This document shows positions 28,557 through 36,929 of a stretch of DNA of 64,000 bases, piece by piece. The stretch is from Anoxybacillus tepidamans PS2. GTDB taxonomy: Bacteria > Bacillota > Bacilli > Bacillales > Anoxybacillaceae. Both the position numbers and the translations under genes were made by a program. The notes below the pieces were generated by a model, which made no database searches, was not told the origin of the DNA, and saw nothing but the letters and a program-made list of their open reading frames with translations. The stretch covers positions 1 to 64,000 of the forward strand of contig NZ_KK211085.1 in the NCBI RefSeq assembly GCF_000620165.1. Direction: 5' to 3'. Position 1 is the stretch's first letter, and each line of letters opens with the position of its first letter.

Positions 28557-29684
28557 ATGAGAAAAATATTATTAGAAAATGCCACGATCTATCCGGTTAC
28601 ATCCGCTCCGTTACATCAAGCGGATTTGCTGATAGAAAACGGAAAAATTAAAGCGATTGGCCGAAAATTACCGATTGATAGAGAAACGGAAATCATTGAC
28701 TGTCATAATCAATATTTATTCCCTGGATTTATTGACGTGCACACCCACCTCGGCCTGTACGATGAAGGAACGGGCTGGGCAGGAAATGATGCTAATGAAA
28801 CAGTCGAGACAATGACCCCGCATATTCGCGCCATGGATAGCGTCTACCCATTTGATCCTGGTTTTCGCGATGCGGTTTCCCACGGAATTACGACCGTCCA
28901 TATTATGCCTGGGAGCGCCAACGTCATCGGCGGAACAACGTCCGTCATTAAAACCCATGGCAAAAATGTTTCCAAAATGCTCATAAAAGAAACAGCCGGC
29001 TTAAAAATTGCGCTTGGTGAAAACCCAAAGCGCATCCACAGCAACGGTAATAAAGAATCGATTACGCGAATGGGCATTATGGGGATGCTGAGAGAGACAT
29101 TTTATAAAGCAAAATATTGCGACCATCCTGAAGATTTGCGTGTCGCTCCAATTATTCGCGCGCTAAAACGAGAAATCCCCGTGCGCATTCATGCACACCG
29201 GGCTGATGACATCATTTCCGCAGTCCGATTTGCCGAAGAGTTTGATCTCGATCTACGCATTGAACACTGTACAGAAGGACATTTTGTCGCCGACGAATTA
29301 AAAGGAAAACAGCTAAAAGTATCAGTCGGCCCAACATTGACACGGCGCTCAAAGGTAGAATTGACAAACAAAAGCTGGACGACGTACAAAGTGCTTTCCG
29401 ATGCAGGAGTCGAAGTATCGATTACAACGGACCATCCGTATACGCCGATCCAATACTTAAACATTTGTGCCTCGATTGCCGTTCGCGAAGGGCTAGACGA
29501 ACAGAAAGCGCTTGAAGGTATCACCATTCTTCCCGCACGCAATTTAGGAGTCGCTGACCGCGTCGGCAGTTTGGAAGTTGGCAAAGATGCGGATATCGTA
29601 TTGTGGAACGCTCATCCTTTTCATTATTTAGCCAAACCAATTTTTACGATGGTAAATGGGGAAATTATATACACAAAAAATTAA
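28557..29684 (+). CDS. Amidohydrolase family metal-dependent hydrolase
   Basis: The 375-residue TIM-barrel hydrolase has the metal motif DVHTHLG (about 61-67), His in IRIHAHRAD, His in RIEHCTEG and Asp in TTDHPYTP, the imidazolonepropionase-like group without carboxylated lysine. The substrate (a cyclic amide or similar) cannot be named. It stands alone behind a CAAGGAG site. Confidence 0.86.
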   Translation: MRKILLENATIYPVTSAPLHQADLLIENGKIKAIGRKLPIDRETEIIDCHNQYLFPGFIDVHTHLGLYDEGTGWAGNDANETVETMTPHIRAMDSVYPFDPGFRDAVSHGITTVHIMPGSANVIGGTTSVIKTHGKNVSKMLIKETAGLKIALGENPKRIHSNGNKESITRMGIMGMLRETFYKAKYCDHPEDLRVAPIIRALKREIPVRIHAHRADDIISAVRFAEEFDLDLRIEHCTEGHFVADELKGKQLKVSVGPTLTRRSKVELTNKSWTTYKVLSDAGVEVSITTDHPYTPIQYLNICASIAVREGLDEQKALEGITILPARNLGVADRVGSLEVGKDADIVLWNAHPFHYLAKPIFTMVNGEIIYTKN

Positions 29685-29762
29685 CAAAAAAGCTATTTCT
29701 TTTTTCAACGTTATCATGTATCATGAAAAATATCACGAAGACCATGACACCGTTCGTTCTTT

Positions 29763-29936
29763 AACAACTGGATATAGACATCAAATCAAGGGAAGGCAAA
29801 TGGTGCGCCACCAGCTGGCATGCTGGTTCTAGTGGGTTCGATTCCCACCCCGAAATTTTTTGATTGAAATACATTGAAAAATTTCGAGGGTGGTTTCCCA
29901 CGTGCAAACTGCCCTCAGACTAAGGAGGGAAACAAG
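29763..29936 (+). ncRNA. Candidate cis-regulatory leader RNA with tRNA-arm-like module
   Basis: Three consecutive hairpins are visible: TGGTG/CACCA (29801-29813), ACCAGC/GCTGGT (29810-29827, competing at the edge) and a perfect T-arm, GTGGG TTCGATT CCCAC (29832-29848). Next, CCACCCCGAAATTTTT (29845-29860) pairs with 29877-29893 with one bulged A. Within that second strand GAGGG (29886-29890) can instead pair CCCTC (29912-29916), which otherwise pairs GAGGG (29925-29929) inside the acetyltransferase ribosome binding site. These pairings exclude each other, as in a translational riboswitch. No tRNA acceptor stem exists, so it is not a tRNA gene. Confidence 0.5.
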
Positions 29937-30497
29937 ATGCTAAAAAAACGCGATTTAAACGATTGTCAAGCGCTTTACGAGTTAATGGTGCACCCTGAGG
30001 TCTTCCCTTTTGTGCGCCAAAAAGCCCATTCATATGAAGAATTTTTGTTTATAACGAAGCAAACAATTGAAGCAGAAGAACGCGGTGAATTAATTTCTCG
30101 GACCATCGTTGATGAATGGGGAAATCCAATTGGCACTATTAGCTTATTCGATATTCAGGATGGAGCGGGTTTTTTAGGCACGTGGCTCGGAAAACCGTAC
30201 CACGGTCAAGGATACAATCAACGAGCCAAACATGCTTTTTTTAACGAGTTATTTTATGAGCTTTCTATTCAAACGATTTTTATGCGCATTCGCAAAGTCA
30301 ATGTCCGTTCGATAAAAGCTGCAGAAAAACTGCCGTATGTGACTTTGGCGAATGAGACGCGAAAAAGCTTATTGGAACAAATCAATCAAGGTCAAGATAT
30401 TTACCATTTATACGAAATTTCCAAAGATAACTACACGCTTTATACAATGCGTTGCCCGTTGCTTTTAGAGGAAGAACAGCAACGAAAAGAGGCATAG
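29937..30497 (+). CDS. GNAT acetyltransferase, RimJ/RimL-like
   Basis: The 186-residue protein has the GNAT core: PIGTISLFD, the acetyl-CoA loop LGKPYHGQGYNQRAK (about 83-97) and the IRKVNVRSIKAAEKL segment of ribosomal-protein-type acetyltransferases. ATG 29937 follows AAGGAGGG at 7 bases. The frame extends upstream to 29874 but only through the structured leader. The substrate (protein N-terminus, aminoacyl-tRNA or small molecule) is not known. Confidence 0.83.
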   Translation: MLKKRDLNDCQALYELMVHPEVFPFVRQKAHSYEEFLFITKQTIEAEERGELISRTIVDEWGNPIGTISLFDIQDGAGFLGTWLGKPYHGQGYNQRAKHAFFNELFYELSIQTIFMRIRKVNVRSIKAAEKLPYVTLANETRKSLLEQINQGQDIYHLYEISKDNYTLYTMRCPLLLEEEQQRKEA

Positions 30498-30502
30498 ATA
30501 AG

Positions 30503-30540
30503 AAGGAACTCTCACAGTCGGTTGAGCGGTTCCTTTTTTT
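30503..30540 (+). terminator. Terminator of the acetyltransferase gene
   Basis: AAGGAAC (30503-30509) pairs with GTTCCTT (30529-30535), extended by CTCA/TTGAG inside, and is followed by T7. Confidence 0.8.
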
Positions 30541-30605
30541 ATGCATAAAACACGGGCATTTAGGAAAAAATAGGAATAAAAATATTGTAAAGCGAGGGTA
30601 TGTCA

Positions 30606-30734
30606 ATGACTGAGAAACGAAAACGTGAAAAAACAAAAAGCACTCTATCCAGCGCTCAAGAAGTAAGCTATGCCCGTGATTTTAAATTAGCTGACCTAGC
30701 AGGTGGCTACACAGCGAAAAAAGCGAGACATTGA
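30606..30734 (+). CDS. yfhE: YfhE family small protein
   Basis: The 42-residue basic protein reads MTEKRKREKTKSTLSSAQEV, then YARDFKLADLAGGYTAKKA, matching the YfhE family. ATG 30606 lies 7 bases after GAGGG; ATG 30600 is too close. It is placed before yfhD as in B. subtilis. Likely a spore-related small protein; function unknown. Confidence 0.75.
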   Translation: MTEKRKREKTKSTLSSAQEVSYARDFKLADLAGGYTAKKARH

Positions 30735-30825
30735 CCAAATACTTCTATCTATATTTTTTGGACATTGCACCATCCTAAATGATGAATCACGATTGATTCA
30801 TACTATATTTAGGGGGGCATTTGTC

Positions 30826-31014
30826 ATGGGTCGATCTCGAGGACAAAGAACGCGTGATAAAAATAAATCATCTCTCCCGCAAGTACCAAAACAGTTGAAA
30901 TCCGACGGCTTGGACGTCGAATACTCGCGCGAATTCGCAGATCATGAAGATTTAGAAGCCGAAGCCCGCGCAGCAGCGGCAGGAATTCGCCAACGTAAAG
31001 CGAAAAGAAAATAA
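30826..31014 (+). CDS. yfhD: YfhD family small protein
   Basis: The 62-residue, very polar protein begins MGRSRGQRTRDKNKSSLPQV and contains DVEYSREFADHEDLEAEARA, the YfhD family pattern. A strong GGGGGG site precedes the ATG. A short hairpin ATGAATC/GATTCAT lies upstream (30781-30801). The family is linked to sporulation in Bacillus. Confidence 0.82.
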   Translation: MGRSRGQRTRDKNKSSLPQVPKQLKSDGLDVEYSREFADHEDLEAEARAAAAGIRQRKAKRK

Positions 31015-31015
31015 C

Positions 31016-31060
31016 GGTAAAGGAAACCGCTTTTTTAGCAGCAAAGAAGCGGTTTCCTTA
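31016..31060. terminator. Bidirectional terminator after yfhD
   Basis: AAGGAAACCGCTT pairs with AAGCGGTTTCCTT around a 12-base loop. It separates yfhD from the converging LuxR-type gene. Confidence 0.8.
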
Positions 31061-31082
31061 TTGCATTTCATTCAGAAAAGCG

Positions 31083-32255
31083 TCATTGATTGTGGAACAC
31101 CATTTTTTCGAAATTTAATTGATAAACCATTGCAATTAGTTGTGAACGATCCGTCACCCCTAATTTATGGAAAATATTTGTGATATGGTTTTTAACCGTA
31201 TTCACGCTAATATATAATTTTTGAGCAATCTCGCTATTGCTGCAGCCTTCTACAATGCATTTTAGCACGTCCATTTCCCGCGGTGTTAACGTGTCAGAAA
31301 ACAATCCTTCAGTGATGATTAAATTTTTTTCATGATAAGAATGAGTATCCTTAGATAATGTTCCCATAAGCTTTGCGAGCAAATGTCCCACTTCCCTCAC
31401 TTGCTCAGAGAAACGTACTTTTTCGTTACTGCCAACAAAAATAACTCCAGAAATACTCCCATCTTGTACAATAGGATAAAGTATTAGCGTTTTTAATTCA
31501 TTTTCTTTATTCTGTGAATCATTGAATGGGTATTTTGTTGATACATTTTCCAAATACAATGGACGGTTTTCTTGAAACAAACGTTTTATAATCGGGTGTT
31601 CTACCGTATAAACCGCCCCTAGCCAATCTTTTTCCTTCGTTTGGCTAGATATATGTTGAATGGTGAAATGCCCTTCATTAGTTCGTTCTGCATAAGCAGC
31701 AATATGTATATATGGATGTAGTTCATGAAACATGCGCAAATACGAAGACAGCTGAAACGGTTGCTGCATTTGGAACTCTACCGCCCGATGCAATAGTTTT
31801 AGCTGTTCAAGATGGCTTGTTTTGTTCTTTTCCTCTTCGATTAAACGGGCACATATTGAAGCCATCTTCTCAAGTATATGCAGCTTCGCTTGAACATCTT
31901 CCGTAAAATATTCACAATCTGCTTTCATCATACCGCTCCATCCTGTTGCCAAAAACGGCCCTGCCCAAATCAAATATTGTACCTGCCCTTTAATCACAAT
32001 TGGAGCGATTAACCCTTTGATTCCTGCCTTCGCAACATCAACAAGCGCTGGAGATTTAAAATGTAAATAGTCCTTCCAATTTTTTTGCATAATGTATTGT
32101 ATTTCTTTACTTTCAAATACGTAAGGCTCCTCTGCATTCGAAACCGATGTTATCTGAGTTTGATCGCGATCGACTATTACAACTGGCAAACCGATAAGAG
32201 ATGCATATGCTTCTTGAACGCTTTGTAACAACTCATTGATGTACAATTTTAACAA
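31083..32255 (-). CDS. LuxR-type transcriptional regulator with N-terminal sensory domains
   Basis: The 390-residue protein has a PocR-like ligand-binding segment (about 5-130, with QYLIWAGPFLATGW), a GAF-like segment (about 165-300, with LKTLILYPIVQDGSISGVIFVGS), and a LuxR helix-turn-helix at about 320-385 (LTPREMDVLKCIVEG and NTVKNHITNIFHKLGV). It follows the EAL gene by 28 bases and would be under the same c-di-GMP riboswitch. It may act on the phased repeats upstream (inference). Confidence 0.85.
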   Translation of the reverse strand: MLKLYINELLQSVQEAYASLIGLPVVIVDRDQTQITSVSNAEEPYVFESKEIQYIMQKNWKDYLHFKSPALVDVAKAGIKGLIAPIVIKGQVQYLIWAGPFLATGWSGMMKADCEYFTEDVQAKLHILEKMASICARLIEEEKNKTSHLEQLKLLHRAVEFQMQQPFQLSSYLRMFHELHPYIHIAAYAERTNEGHFTIQHISSQTKEKDWLGAVYTVEHPIIKRLFQENRPLYLENVSTKYPFNDSQNKENELKTLILYPIVQDGSISGVIFVGSNEKVRFSEQVREVGHLLAKLMGTLSKDTHSYHEKNLIITEGLFSDTLTPREMDVLKCIVEGCSNSEIAQKLYISVNTVKNHITNIFHKLGVTDRSQLIAMVYQLNFEKMVFHNQ

Positions 32256-32283
32256 CTCCTTTTTTAGCCTTTATCATTGATGT

Positions 32284-33036
32284 TTATCCTCTAAATTTAA
32301 CATTGAGTGCTTCATGCAGCGGCTCCGGTTTTGCTAGAAAATATCCTTGTGCGTAAAGTATTCCTAATGATTTTGCGCACCATAAATCTTCCTTTGTTTC
32401 GATCCCTTCTAATATCACTCTAGTATTTTCATTAAAAAAACGAATGGTGGATAATAGAGCCCTCTGTTTTTTCTTGCTTTTAGACAAATCCTTCGCGAAA
32501 TATCGATCAAGTTTAATTACTTGCGGATCTATCTCGATTAACGCCTGTAACGAATATTCTCCTTTTCCTAAATCATCCACCGCAATCATGAAGCCTTTTT
32601 GTTTCAATAAATGCACATTTTGCAACATTTCATCTAAATTTTTAATTCTCTCTGATTCGTTAATTTCTAAAATAACTTGCTGATTCACTAACGAGGCGCT
32701 CTGAACCAACTGTTCTAATATTTTTGGAAATGTTGGTGCCGCAATAGTAGAAGGATACACATTTAAAGATAAAAACAAATTTCGTGAATTTATCGCCTGG
32801 CTATGCATCGCGAAATCCTTTATAGAATTAGTGATAGAAGCAATATCAAGGTGATATAAACAGCCAATTGAATTTGCACAATTAAAAAGCATATCTGGAC
32901 TCTTCACGAATTCGCAACGTAATAGACTTTCATACCCGACAATTTTTTGACTAGATAAGTGATATATAGGCTGGAACACATTTGTGAATAATTGATTTTC
33001 AATAATTTCTTTTATCATTCCGACATTTGTTTTCAT
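32284..33036 (-). CDS. EAL-domain cyclic-di-GMP phosphodiesterase
   Basis: The 250-residue protein is a stand-alone cytosolic EAL domain. The signature is YESLLR (EAL as ESL, an allowed variant). Metal and catalytic residues appear in LEINES, VDDLGKGEYS (loop 6 diverges from the usual DDFGTGYSS), IKLDRYF, EGIETKEDL and QGYFLAKP. All key acidic residues and the lysine are present, so activity is likely. ATG 33036 has a GAGGGAGAGG site. The gene lies downstream of a c-di-GMP riboswitch, a direct feedback design. Confidence 0.9.
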   Translation of the reverse strand: MKTNVGMIKEIIENQLFTNVFQPIYHLSSQKIVGYESLLRCEFVKSPDMLFNCANSIGCLYHLDIASITNSIKDFAMHSQAINSRNLFLSLNVYPSTIAAPTFPKILEQLVQSASLVNQQVILEINESERIKNLDEMLQNVHLLKQKGFMIAVDDLGKGEYSLQALIEIDPQVIKLDRYFAKDLSKSKKKQRALLSTIRFFNENTRVILEGIETKEDLWCAKSLGILYAQGYFLAKPEPLHEALNVKFRG

Positions 33037-33264
33037 AGCCCTCTCCCTCTTAATTGCGCTCGCATAATGGCAATAAAAGCGTCTCCCTTTGGAATCAGCC
33101 GTTAACTCAAATCTGTTTACAATTTTGCATAAAAGGCTTCTCACCGCAAACGTTGCCTGGACCTTTTCTCTCTAAATGACTATAAAAATCTATCAATCAA
33201 TGAATATTTTTCTTTGGAAAGTATCGTTTTTTTGAACGCATTTCTGTTAATATACATTTCAACA

Positions 33265-33303
33265 AAAAACTGCCCTCTAAATAGTCAAAAGAGGGCAGTT
33301 TCA
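33265..33303 (-). terminator. Second terminator in the EAL leader
   Basis: AAACTGCCCTC (33268-33278) is fully complementary to 33291-33301. On the minus strand the stem is followed by T6. It lies between the riboswitch terminator and the EAL gene. Confidence 0.75.
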
Positions 33304-33321
33304 TAACACACTATTCCAGTT

Positions 33322-33359
33322 AAATAAAAACCTTCTTAATTACTTCATCTGTAAGAAGG
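33322..33359 (-). terminator. Riboswitch expression-platform terminator
   Basis: On the minus strand CCTTCTTA (33359-33352) pairs with TAAGAAGG (33338-33331) and is followed by TTTTTATTT. Its 5-prime arm overlaps the last bases of the riboswitch closing stem, so ligand binding can compete with termination. Confidence 0.75.
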
Positions 33360-33448
33360 GCAACTGGCTGGCATGTCTATTTGAACAATAGATTTAGCCC
33401 CTTTAGCTTTGCGTCCTACCCTTTCGAGTAGTTTGCCGTTCCTATATT
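33352..33448 (-). promoter_or_regulatory. Cyclic-di-GMP-I (GEMM-I) riboswitch
   Basis: Minus-strand reading shows the GEMM-I core in order: GGCAAAC, a P2 stem capped by CGAAAG (the GAAA tetraloop), GGACGCAAAGC, a second arm closed near CTATTGTTCAAATAG, and the distal ATGCCAGCCAGTTGCC. These are the conserved ligand-pocket and tetraloop/receptor elements of the class. It is about 315 bases upstream of the EAL phosphodiesterase gene, with two terminators between. Whether c-di-GMP turns expression on or off needs measurement. Confidence 0.93.
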
Positions 33449-33550
33449 CAATTTTGGTATATTATGTATAACCATACAAAAAATTATAAAAAATTTTCGC
33501 TATTTGATATGAACTACAAATTCAATATGTACAAAATTTTTTTGTACAAT

Positions 33551-33590
33551 CTTGTCATATTTTGTCATATTAAGTCATATTTTGTCTTAT
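33551..33590. repeat. Four tandem 10-bp repeats, helically phased
   Basis: Units are CTTGTCATAT, TTTGTCATAT, TAAGTCATAT and TTTGTCTTAT. The core GTCATAT repeats at exactly 10-base intervals, on one DNA face. They lie about 100 bases upstream of the c-di-GMP riboswitch and could be a regulator-binding array in the promoter. Confidence 0.6.
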
Positions 33591-33709
33591 CATGAAAACA
33601 ATTCAATAATAACATAGATAATGTTAAAAGTGAATTAGTTTTTTATTCTTTTTAAATAAGATTGCAAAATAAATTATAAATACATAGAAACGAATGAAAA
33701 TTCATTATA

Positions 33710-33770
33710 ATGAACCTCCCCCACCTACACTTCGCTTAGAGGTGGGAGACTTCTCGGTAGATATGTTAAA
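33710..33770 (-). repeat. Dispersed 61-bp hairpin element, copy C
   Basis: On the minus strand it reads TTTAACATATCTACCGAG at the left and GGAGGTTCAT at the right, with the conserved stem. Opposite orientation to copies A and B. Confidence 0.65.
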
Positions 33771-33950
33771 AACAATATTTAGTGGCTTGTGAAAAATCCC
33801 TAAAAACAATAACAGTAATAAACTGCAACAATCGCAAAATCAAATGGACCAACCCTCAAAAACATCAATCCAATGGGTACAGAAGTTAAATATTTGAAAC
33901 TCTCACTGTTATTTAGGCGTATTATTATAATTAATGGAGGGAGAAAAGTT

Positions 33951-34184
33951 ATGCGGCATGAAATGAAGGAGAAAATTAAAAACTGGTTATTAATCATCAT
34001 GATTTCAACACTTATTGGTTCATTTTTGCTGTTCTTTTTAGGATATTATAAGATTGGTTTTGCCGTTGGCTGCATCTTTATGTTTTTATCGCTGTTTTTA
34101 GGGCAATGGTATTCTTCAAAAAGAGTAGATGATTTATACCGCTATGGGCAAGGGTATGAAAAGAGAAAGACAAGAGGCAAATAA
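33951..34184 (+). CDS. Small two-helix membrane protein, unknown
   Basis: The 77-residue protein has a basic N-terminus, two hydrophobic helices (about 12-34 and 38-56) and a charged C-terminal tail YRYGQGYEKRKTRGK. A GGAGGGAG site precedes ATG 33951; the longer open frame to 33873 has no site. No family recognised. It stands alone before a shared terminator. Confidence 0.6.
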   Translation: MRHEMKEKIKNWLLIIMISTLIGSFLLFFLGYYKIGFAVGCIFMFLSLFLGQWYSSKRVDDLYRYGQGYEKRKTRGK

Positions 34185-34305
34185 ATATATGTTCTTCGCA
34201 TTATGAATAATGTTTACGATTTTATACCTGTATCATGGCAGCAAAATATTATGCATCTTTGTGACTGACTCTATTCATTACTTTTATCTAAATTTTTTAC
34301 CCCAA

Positions 34306-34338
34306 ACAATAACCGCTCCAAGTATGAGCGGTTATTTA
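34306..34338. terminator. Bidirectional terminator
   Basis: AATAACCGCTC (34308-34318) pairs with GAGCGGTTATT (34326-34336). It lies 22 bases beyond the methyltransferase stop on the minus strand. Confidence 0.7.
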
Positions 34339-34358
34339 TACTATTAACATCGCAAAAG

Positions 34359-34946
34359 CTACTCATTCACTCCTATCACACATACGGCTGGAATAGAACG
34401 AATGTCCCGCTTTTCCGTGCGAATACCAGAAAAACCTGCTTTTTTTAAATAATCATCGATTTCCGTACAGATTTTTTTCACTTTTTCGTCTCTTGGCTGC
34501 ACGGTGACGGCGATAATTGCCCCATTGTTCATTCTTCCCCTTATATTTTTAAGAACATCAATAGGAGAATCCCAAAACATAATGACATTGACACAATACA
34601 CCTTATCAAGCCGCTCGATCCATGATGGAAGATCAGAAGCATTTCCATATATAAGCTTTACTCGTCCTTCATCAATCGTTTTTTTGTTCCTCCTAGTTGC
34701 TTGCTTAATCATCACTTTTGAATAGTCAATGCCATATACCATCCCCTTAACAGCGAGCTTAGCCGCTTCTTCGATGGCCACACCGGGTCCGAAGCCAATC
34801 TCTAATATCACATCCTCTTTTTGAATGTTTAACAATGATATCGTCCATTCGTTTAACTCTTGATTCGATTTTTCTAAAACCTTCCCTGCAATCTTTCCTA
34901 AAAAGCCAGTAGGTCTCGCAAATTGTTCAAAAAAACGTTTCATCAT
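34359..34946 (-). CDS. Class I SAM-dependent methyltransferase
   Basis: The 195-residue Rossmann-fold enzyme has SAM motif I VILEIGFGPGVAIE (about 46-59), motif II YGIDYSKVMI and the post-motif DKVYCVNVIMFW. It belongs to the Methyltransf_11/25 type. The substrate is unknown. It begins at ATG 34946 behind a GGAGG site; a second ATG follows directly. Confidence 0.82.
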   Translation of the reverse strand: MMKRFFEQFARPTGFLGKIAGKVLEKSNQELNEWTISLLNIQKEDVILEIGFGPGVAIEEAAKLAVKGMVYGIDYSKVMIKQATRRNKKTIDEGRVKLIYGNASDLPSWIERLDKVYCVNVIMFWDSPIDVLKNIRGRMNNGAIIAVTVQPRDEKVKKICTEIDDYLKKAGFSGIRTEKRDIRSIPAVCVIGVNE

Positions 34947-35054
34947 CTGCTCCTCCCTTTGGCCTTGGTGGACAGCTTATGAAATGCAAAAGATGGCTAT
35001 CATTCCAAACTAAATACACTCATTGAATCCAAAGAAATGATGACTATATCTCAT

Positions 35055-35477
35055 CTAATCAAAAAATTGCATATGCGTCTTCTCGCTTTTATAATATGCT
35101 AATCGGTCATGCAAACTGCCGGTGTGAAACTCAAATTTATGTCCATCCGGATCGGTAAAATATACGGATCGTTTATCTTTCTCATCCCTCTCGCGTCCAG
35201 GAAGGATCGGGACATCTAACTCTCGCAGCCGTTGAATAACACCATCAAAATCCTCTTCTTTTACAGAAAAAGCGATATGTGTATACGAATGGTGAATTTC
35301 GTTTCGCGGAATATCCTTTTCGACATTCAAAGCAAGCCACAGGCCATTCAAGTCAAAATAAGCCATATTCCTGCCTTTGACTAGCAGCTTTGCGCCAAAT
35401 ACACCTTCATAAAAGCGAATCGATGTTTCCAAATCAGACACCGAAAAAGTCAAATGATTAATACCGCCAATCTGCAA
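35055..35477 (-). CDS. fosB: Metallothiol transferase FosB (fosfomycin resistance)
   Basis: The 140-residue glyoxalase-fold enzyme opens fosfomycin by adding bacillithiol, using a divalent metal. Metal ligands are visible as His8 (GINHL), His67 (YTHIAF) and Glu116 (KFEFHTG). The fosfomycin-site block [20 protein letters not shown] is intact. It starts at TTG 35477, five bases after AGGAGGTG. Length equals characterised Bacillus FosB. It is chromosomal here, with no mobile element touching it. Confidence 0.93.
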   Translation of the reverse strand: MQIGGINHLTFSVSDLETSIRFYEGVFGAKLLVKGRNMAYFDLNGLWLALNVEKDIPRNEIHHSYTHIAFSVKEEDFDGVIQRLRELDVPILPGRERDEKDKRSVYFTDPDGHKFEFHTGSLHDRLAYYKSEKTHMQFFD

Positions 35478-35874
35478 CGTTGCACCTCCTCGGCATTTTC
35501 TTTCTTATGGATTATTACGTCGGAGGAACGAAAATCCCTGTTTCTTATCGAAATGTTCCCAATAGAAGACGATATAATTACCCAACTTATCAAAGCGGTA
35601 GACGCAAACCTAAAGTCGGTTTTTAGATTTTAAATCTAATTTCTATAATAAAAAGCTTACAAGACAACACCGTCCCGTAAGCCTTTAGGAAAGCATCCAA
35701 CCATTCTTGTATTGTGCAAGTGTTTTCAGGTAGTTGTGCGCGCTGATAAATGTAAATCGATCTCATTGACAGTGGGAAGCAAATTGGGAAAACACAAATT
35801 GTCTGCCCAGGCTGCTTTCTGCTAATTTTCAAAGTATTATATAGCGTGCCTCTAGCATTGAAACGTAGGCTACC
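35478..35874. other. Intergenic region without supported gene
   Basis: These 397 bases hold the promoter of fosB and a 69-codon minus-strand open frame (35623-35832) with no ribosome binding site and no family resemblance. A weak AAAGCTTAC/GTAAGCCTTT inverted pair lies at 35651-35692. Nothing else is seen. Confidence 0.35.
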
Positions 35875-36741
35875 TTAACCAAAAATTTGTGCTGCAATGC
35901 TGTAGAGCGTGCCATTTCTCACCGGCAACTCGCTTGCATTTTTCACCATAACAGGGGGCTGACTCACTTTATGAAAACCAGTTCTCTCCAAATAATGAAT
36001 GAACGATGCTTGTCCGTTTGGAACATCAATTCTCAACTTTCCTTCATAGCCTTTCGCTAGCTCGTCTACGATACATATAGCAATCTCGTCGTTAGCGGCT
36101 ATAATCGGCCCAACGATTAGGTTCACAGGCCCTTTGATGCTTAACCCATATCCGACAATATCTCCCTTATGGTTTTTAACTACGACTCCTTGCTTGGCCT
36201 GCTGAATTCTTTTTCTAAGAAACAAGCTTCTATCCGCCCCGATTGCTAACTGATCTAGCTGCTGAATTTGGGTAAAGTAAGACATAGTTAATGGGATTAC
36301 TTCATATTCTTCATTCCCGTGCTCCCGGTAAAAAGGCATATACTTGTCACTCAAAAACTTATGTACAGAAGAGACCGTTTGAAATCCTAACTTTTCATAT
36401 AGCGGTTTTCCTTCTTTCGTCGCAATTAGCATAATAGTTGTCTTATCGCATACTGAATCAATACAAGTCTGCATCAATTCCTTAGCCAACCCGTTTCCTC
36501 TATAATTTTCGTTCACAATAACCATGCCGATAGAAGCAAGTTTAACATCATAAGGAATAACGGCTGCACTTGAAATAATGTCTCCTTGGGCATTTTTATG
36601 TCCATATACGATCCCTGCCGACATCACCGTCTCAATTTCCTGTTCATCGTAGTCCCAGCCTACTGATGCAGAAAGCGCAACGAGTTGAGGTATCTCTCTC
36701 TCATGCAATCTATGTATTTGAAATTCTTTTTTGTCTTCCAT
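35875..36741 (-). CDS. GNAT acetyltransferase, two-domain
   Basis: The 288-residue protein has an N-terminal GNAT domain with the acetyl-CoA loop VNENYRGNGLAKELM (about 76-90) and KEGKPLYEKLGF. A second, degenerate GNAT-like half follows (about 150-285, with KGYEGKLRIDVP and HYLERTGF). This matches the YitH/HsdX-like acetyltransferase architecture. Substrate unknown. Confidence 0.8.
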   Translation of the reverse strand: MEDKKEFQIHRLHEREIPQLVALSASVGWDYDEQEIETVMSAGIVYGHKNAQGDIISSAAVIPYDVKLASIGMVIVNENYRGNGLAKELMQTCIDSVCDKTTIMLIATKEGKPLYEKLGFQTVSSVHKFLSDKYMPFYREHGNEEYEVIPLTMSYFTQIQQLDQLAIGADRSLFLRKRIQQAKQGVVVKNHKGDIVGYGLSIKGPVNLIVGPIIAANDEIAICIVDELAKGYEGKLRIDVPNGQASFIHYLERTGFHKVSQPPVMVKNASELPVRNGTLYSIAAQIFG

Positions 36742-36839
36742 AAAATACTACCCTCGCCTCTATTTGTTTTTACCACCCTTATATTACCATATTATGTTAA
36801 TAAAAGTGTTAATAGATGAAAAAAATCTAGAAAATAAAG

Positions 36840-36871
36840 AAAGGAAAGCCCGTTTACACGGGCTCTCCTTT
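36840..36871 (-). terminator. Terminator of the TPR-GTPase gene
   Basis: AAAGGA and AGCCCGT in the left arm pair with ACGGGCT and TCCTTT in the right, with one A/C mismatch. T-rich tail on the minus strand. Confidence 0.7.
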
Positions 36872-36929
36872 ACACCATCATGCTCGTTTGAACAGTATAC
36901 CATACCTTTACACGAATCGAACCTTAGCG

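Noticed and set aside
29763-29860. A true tRNA gene
   Set aside because: The T-arm is perfect, but there is no 7-bp acceptor stem, the D-arm has only three pairs and the anticodon loop has no standard form.
29880-29910. Canonical T-box riboswitch before the acetyltransferase
   Set aside because: AGGGTGGT matches the first half of the T-box core, but the ACCGCG half, stem I and a specifier loop were not recognised. Left as an alternative to test.
31083-33036. Quorum-sensing system from the LuxR-type gene
   Set aside because: No LuxI-type synthase or autoinducer-binding domain; the sensory part is PocR/GAF-like.
35623-35832. 69-codon minus-strand open frame
   Set aside because: No ribosome binding site, no recognisable family, cysteine and proline pattern unlike a real protein.
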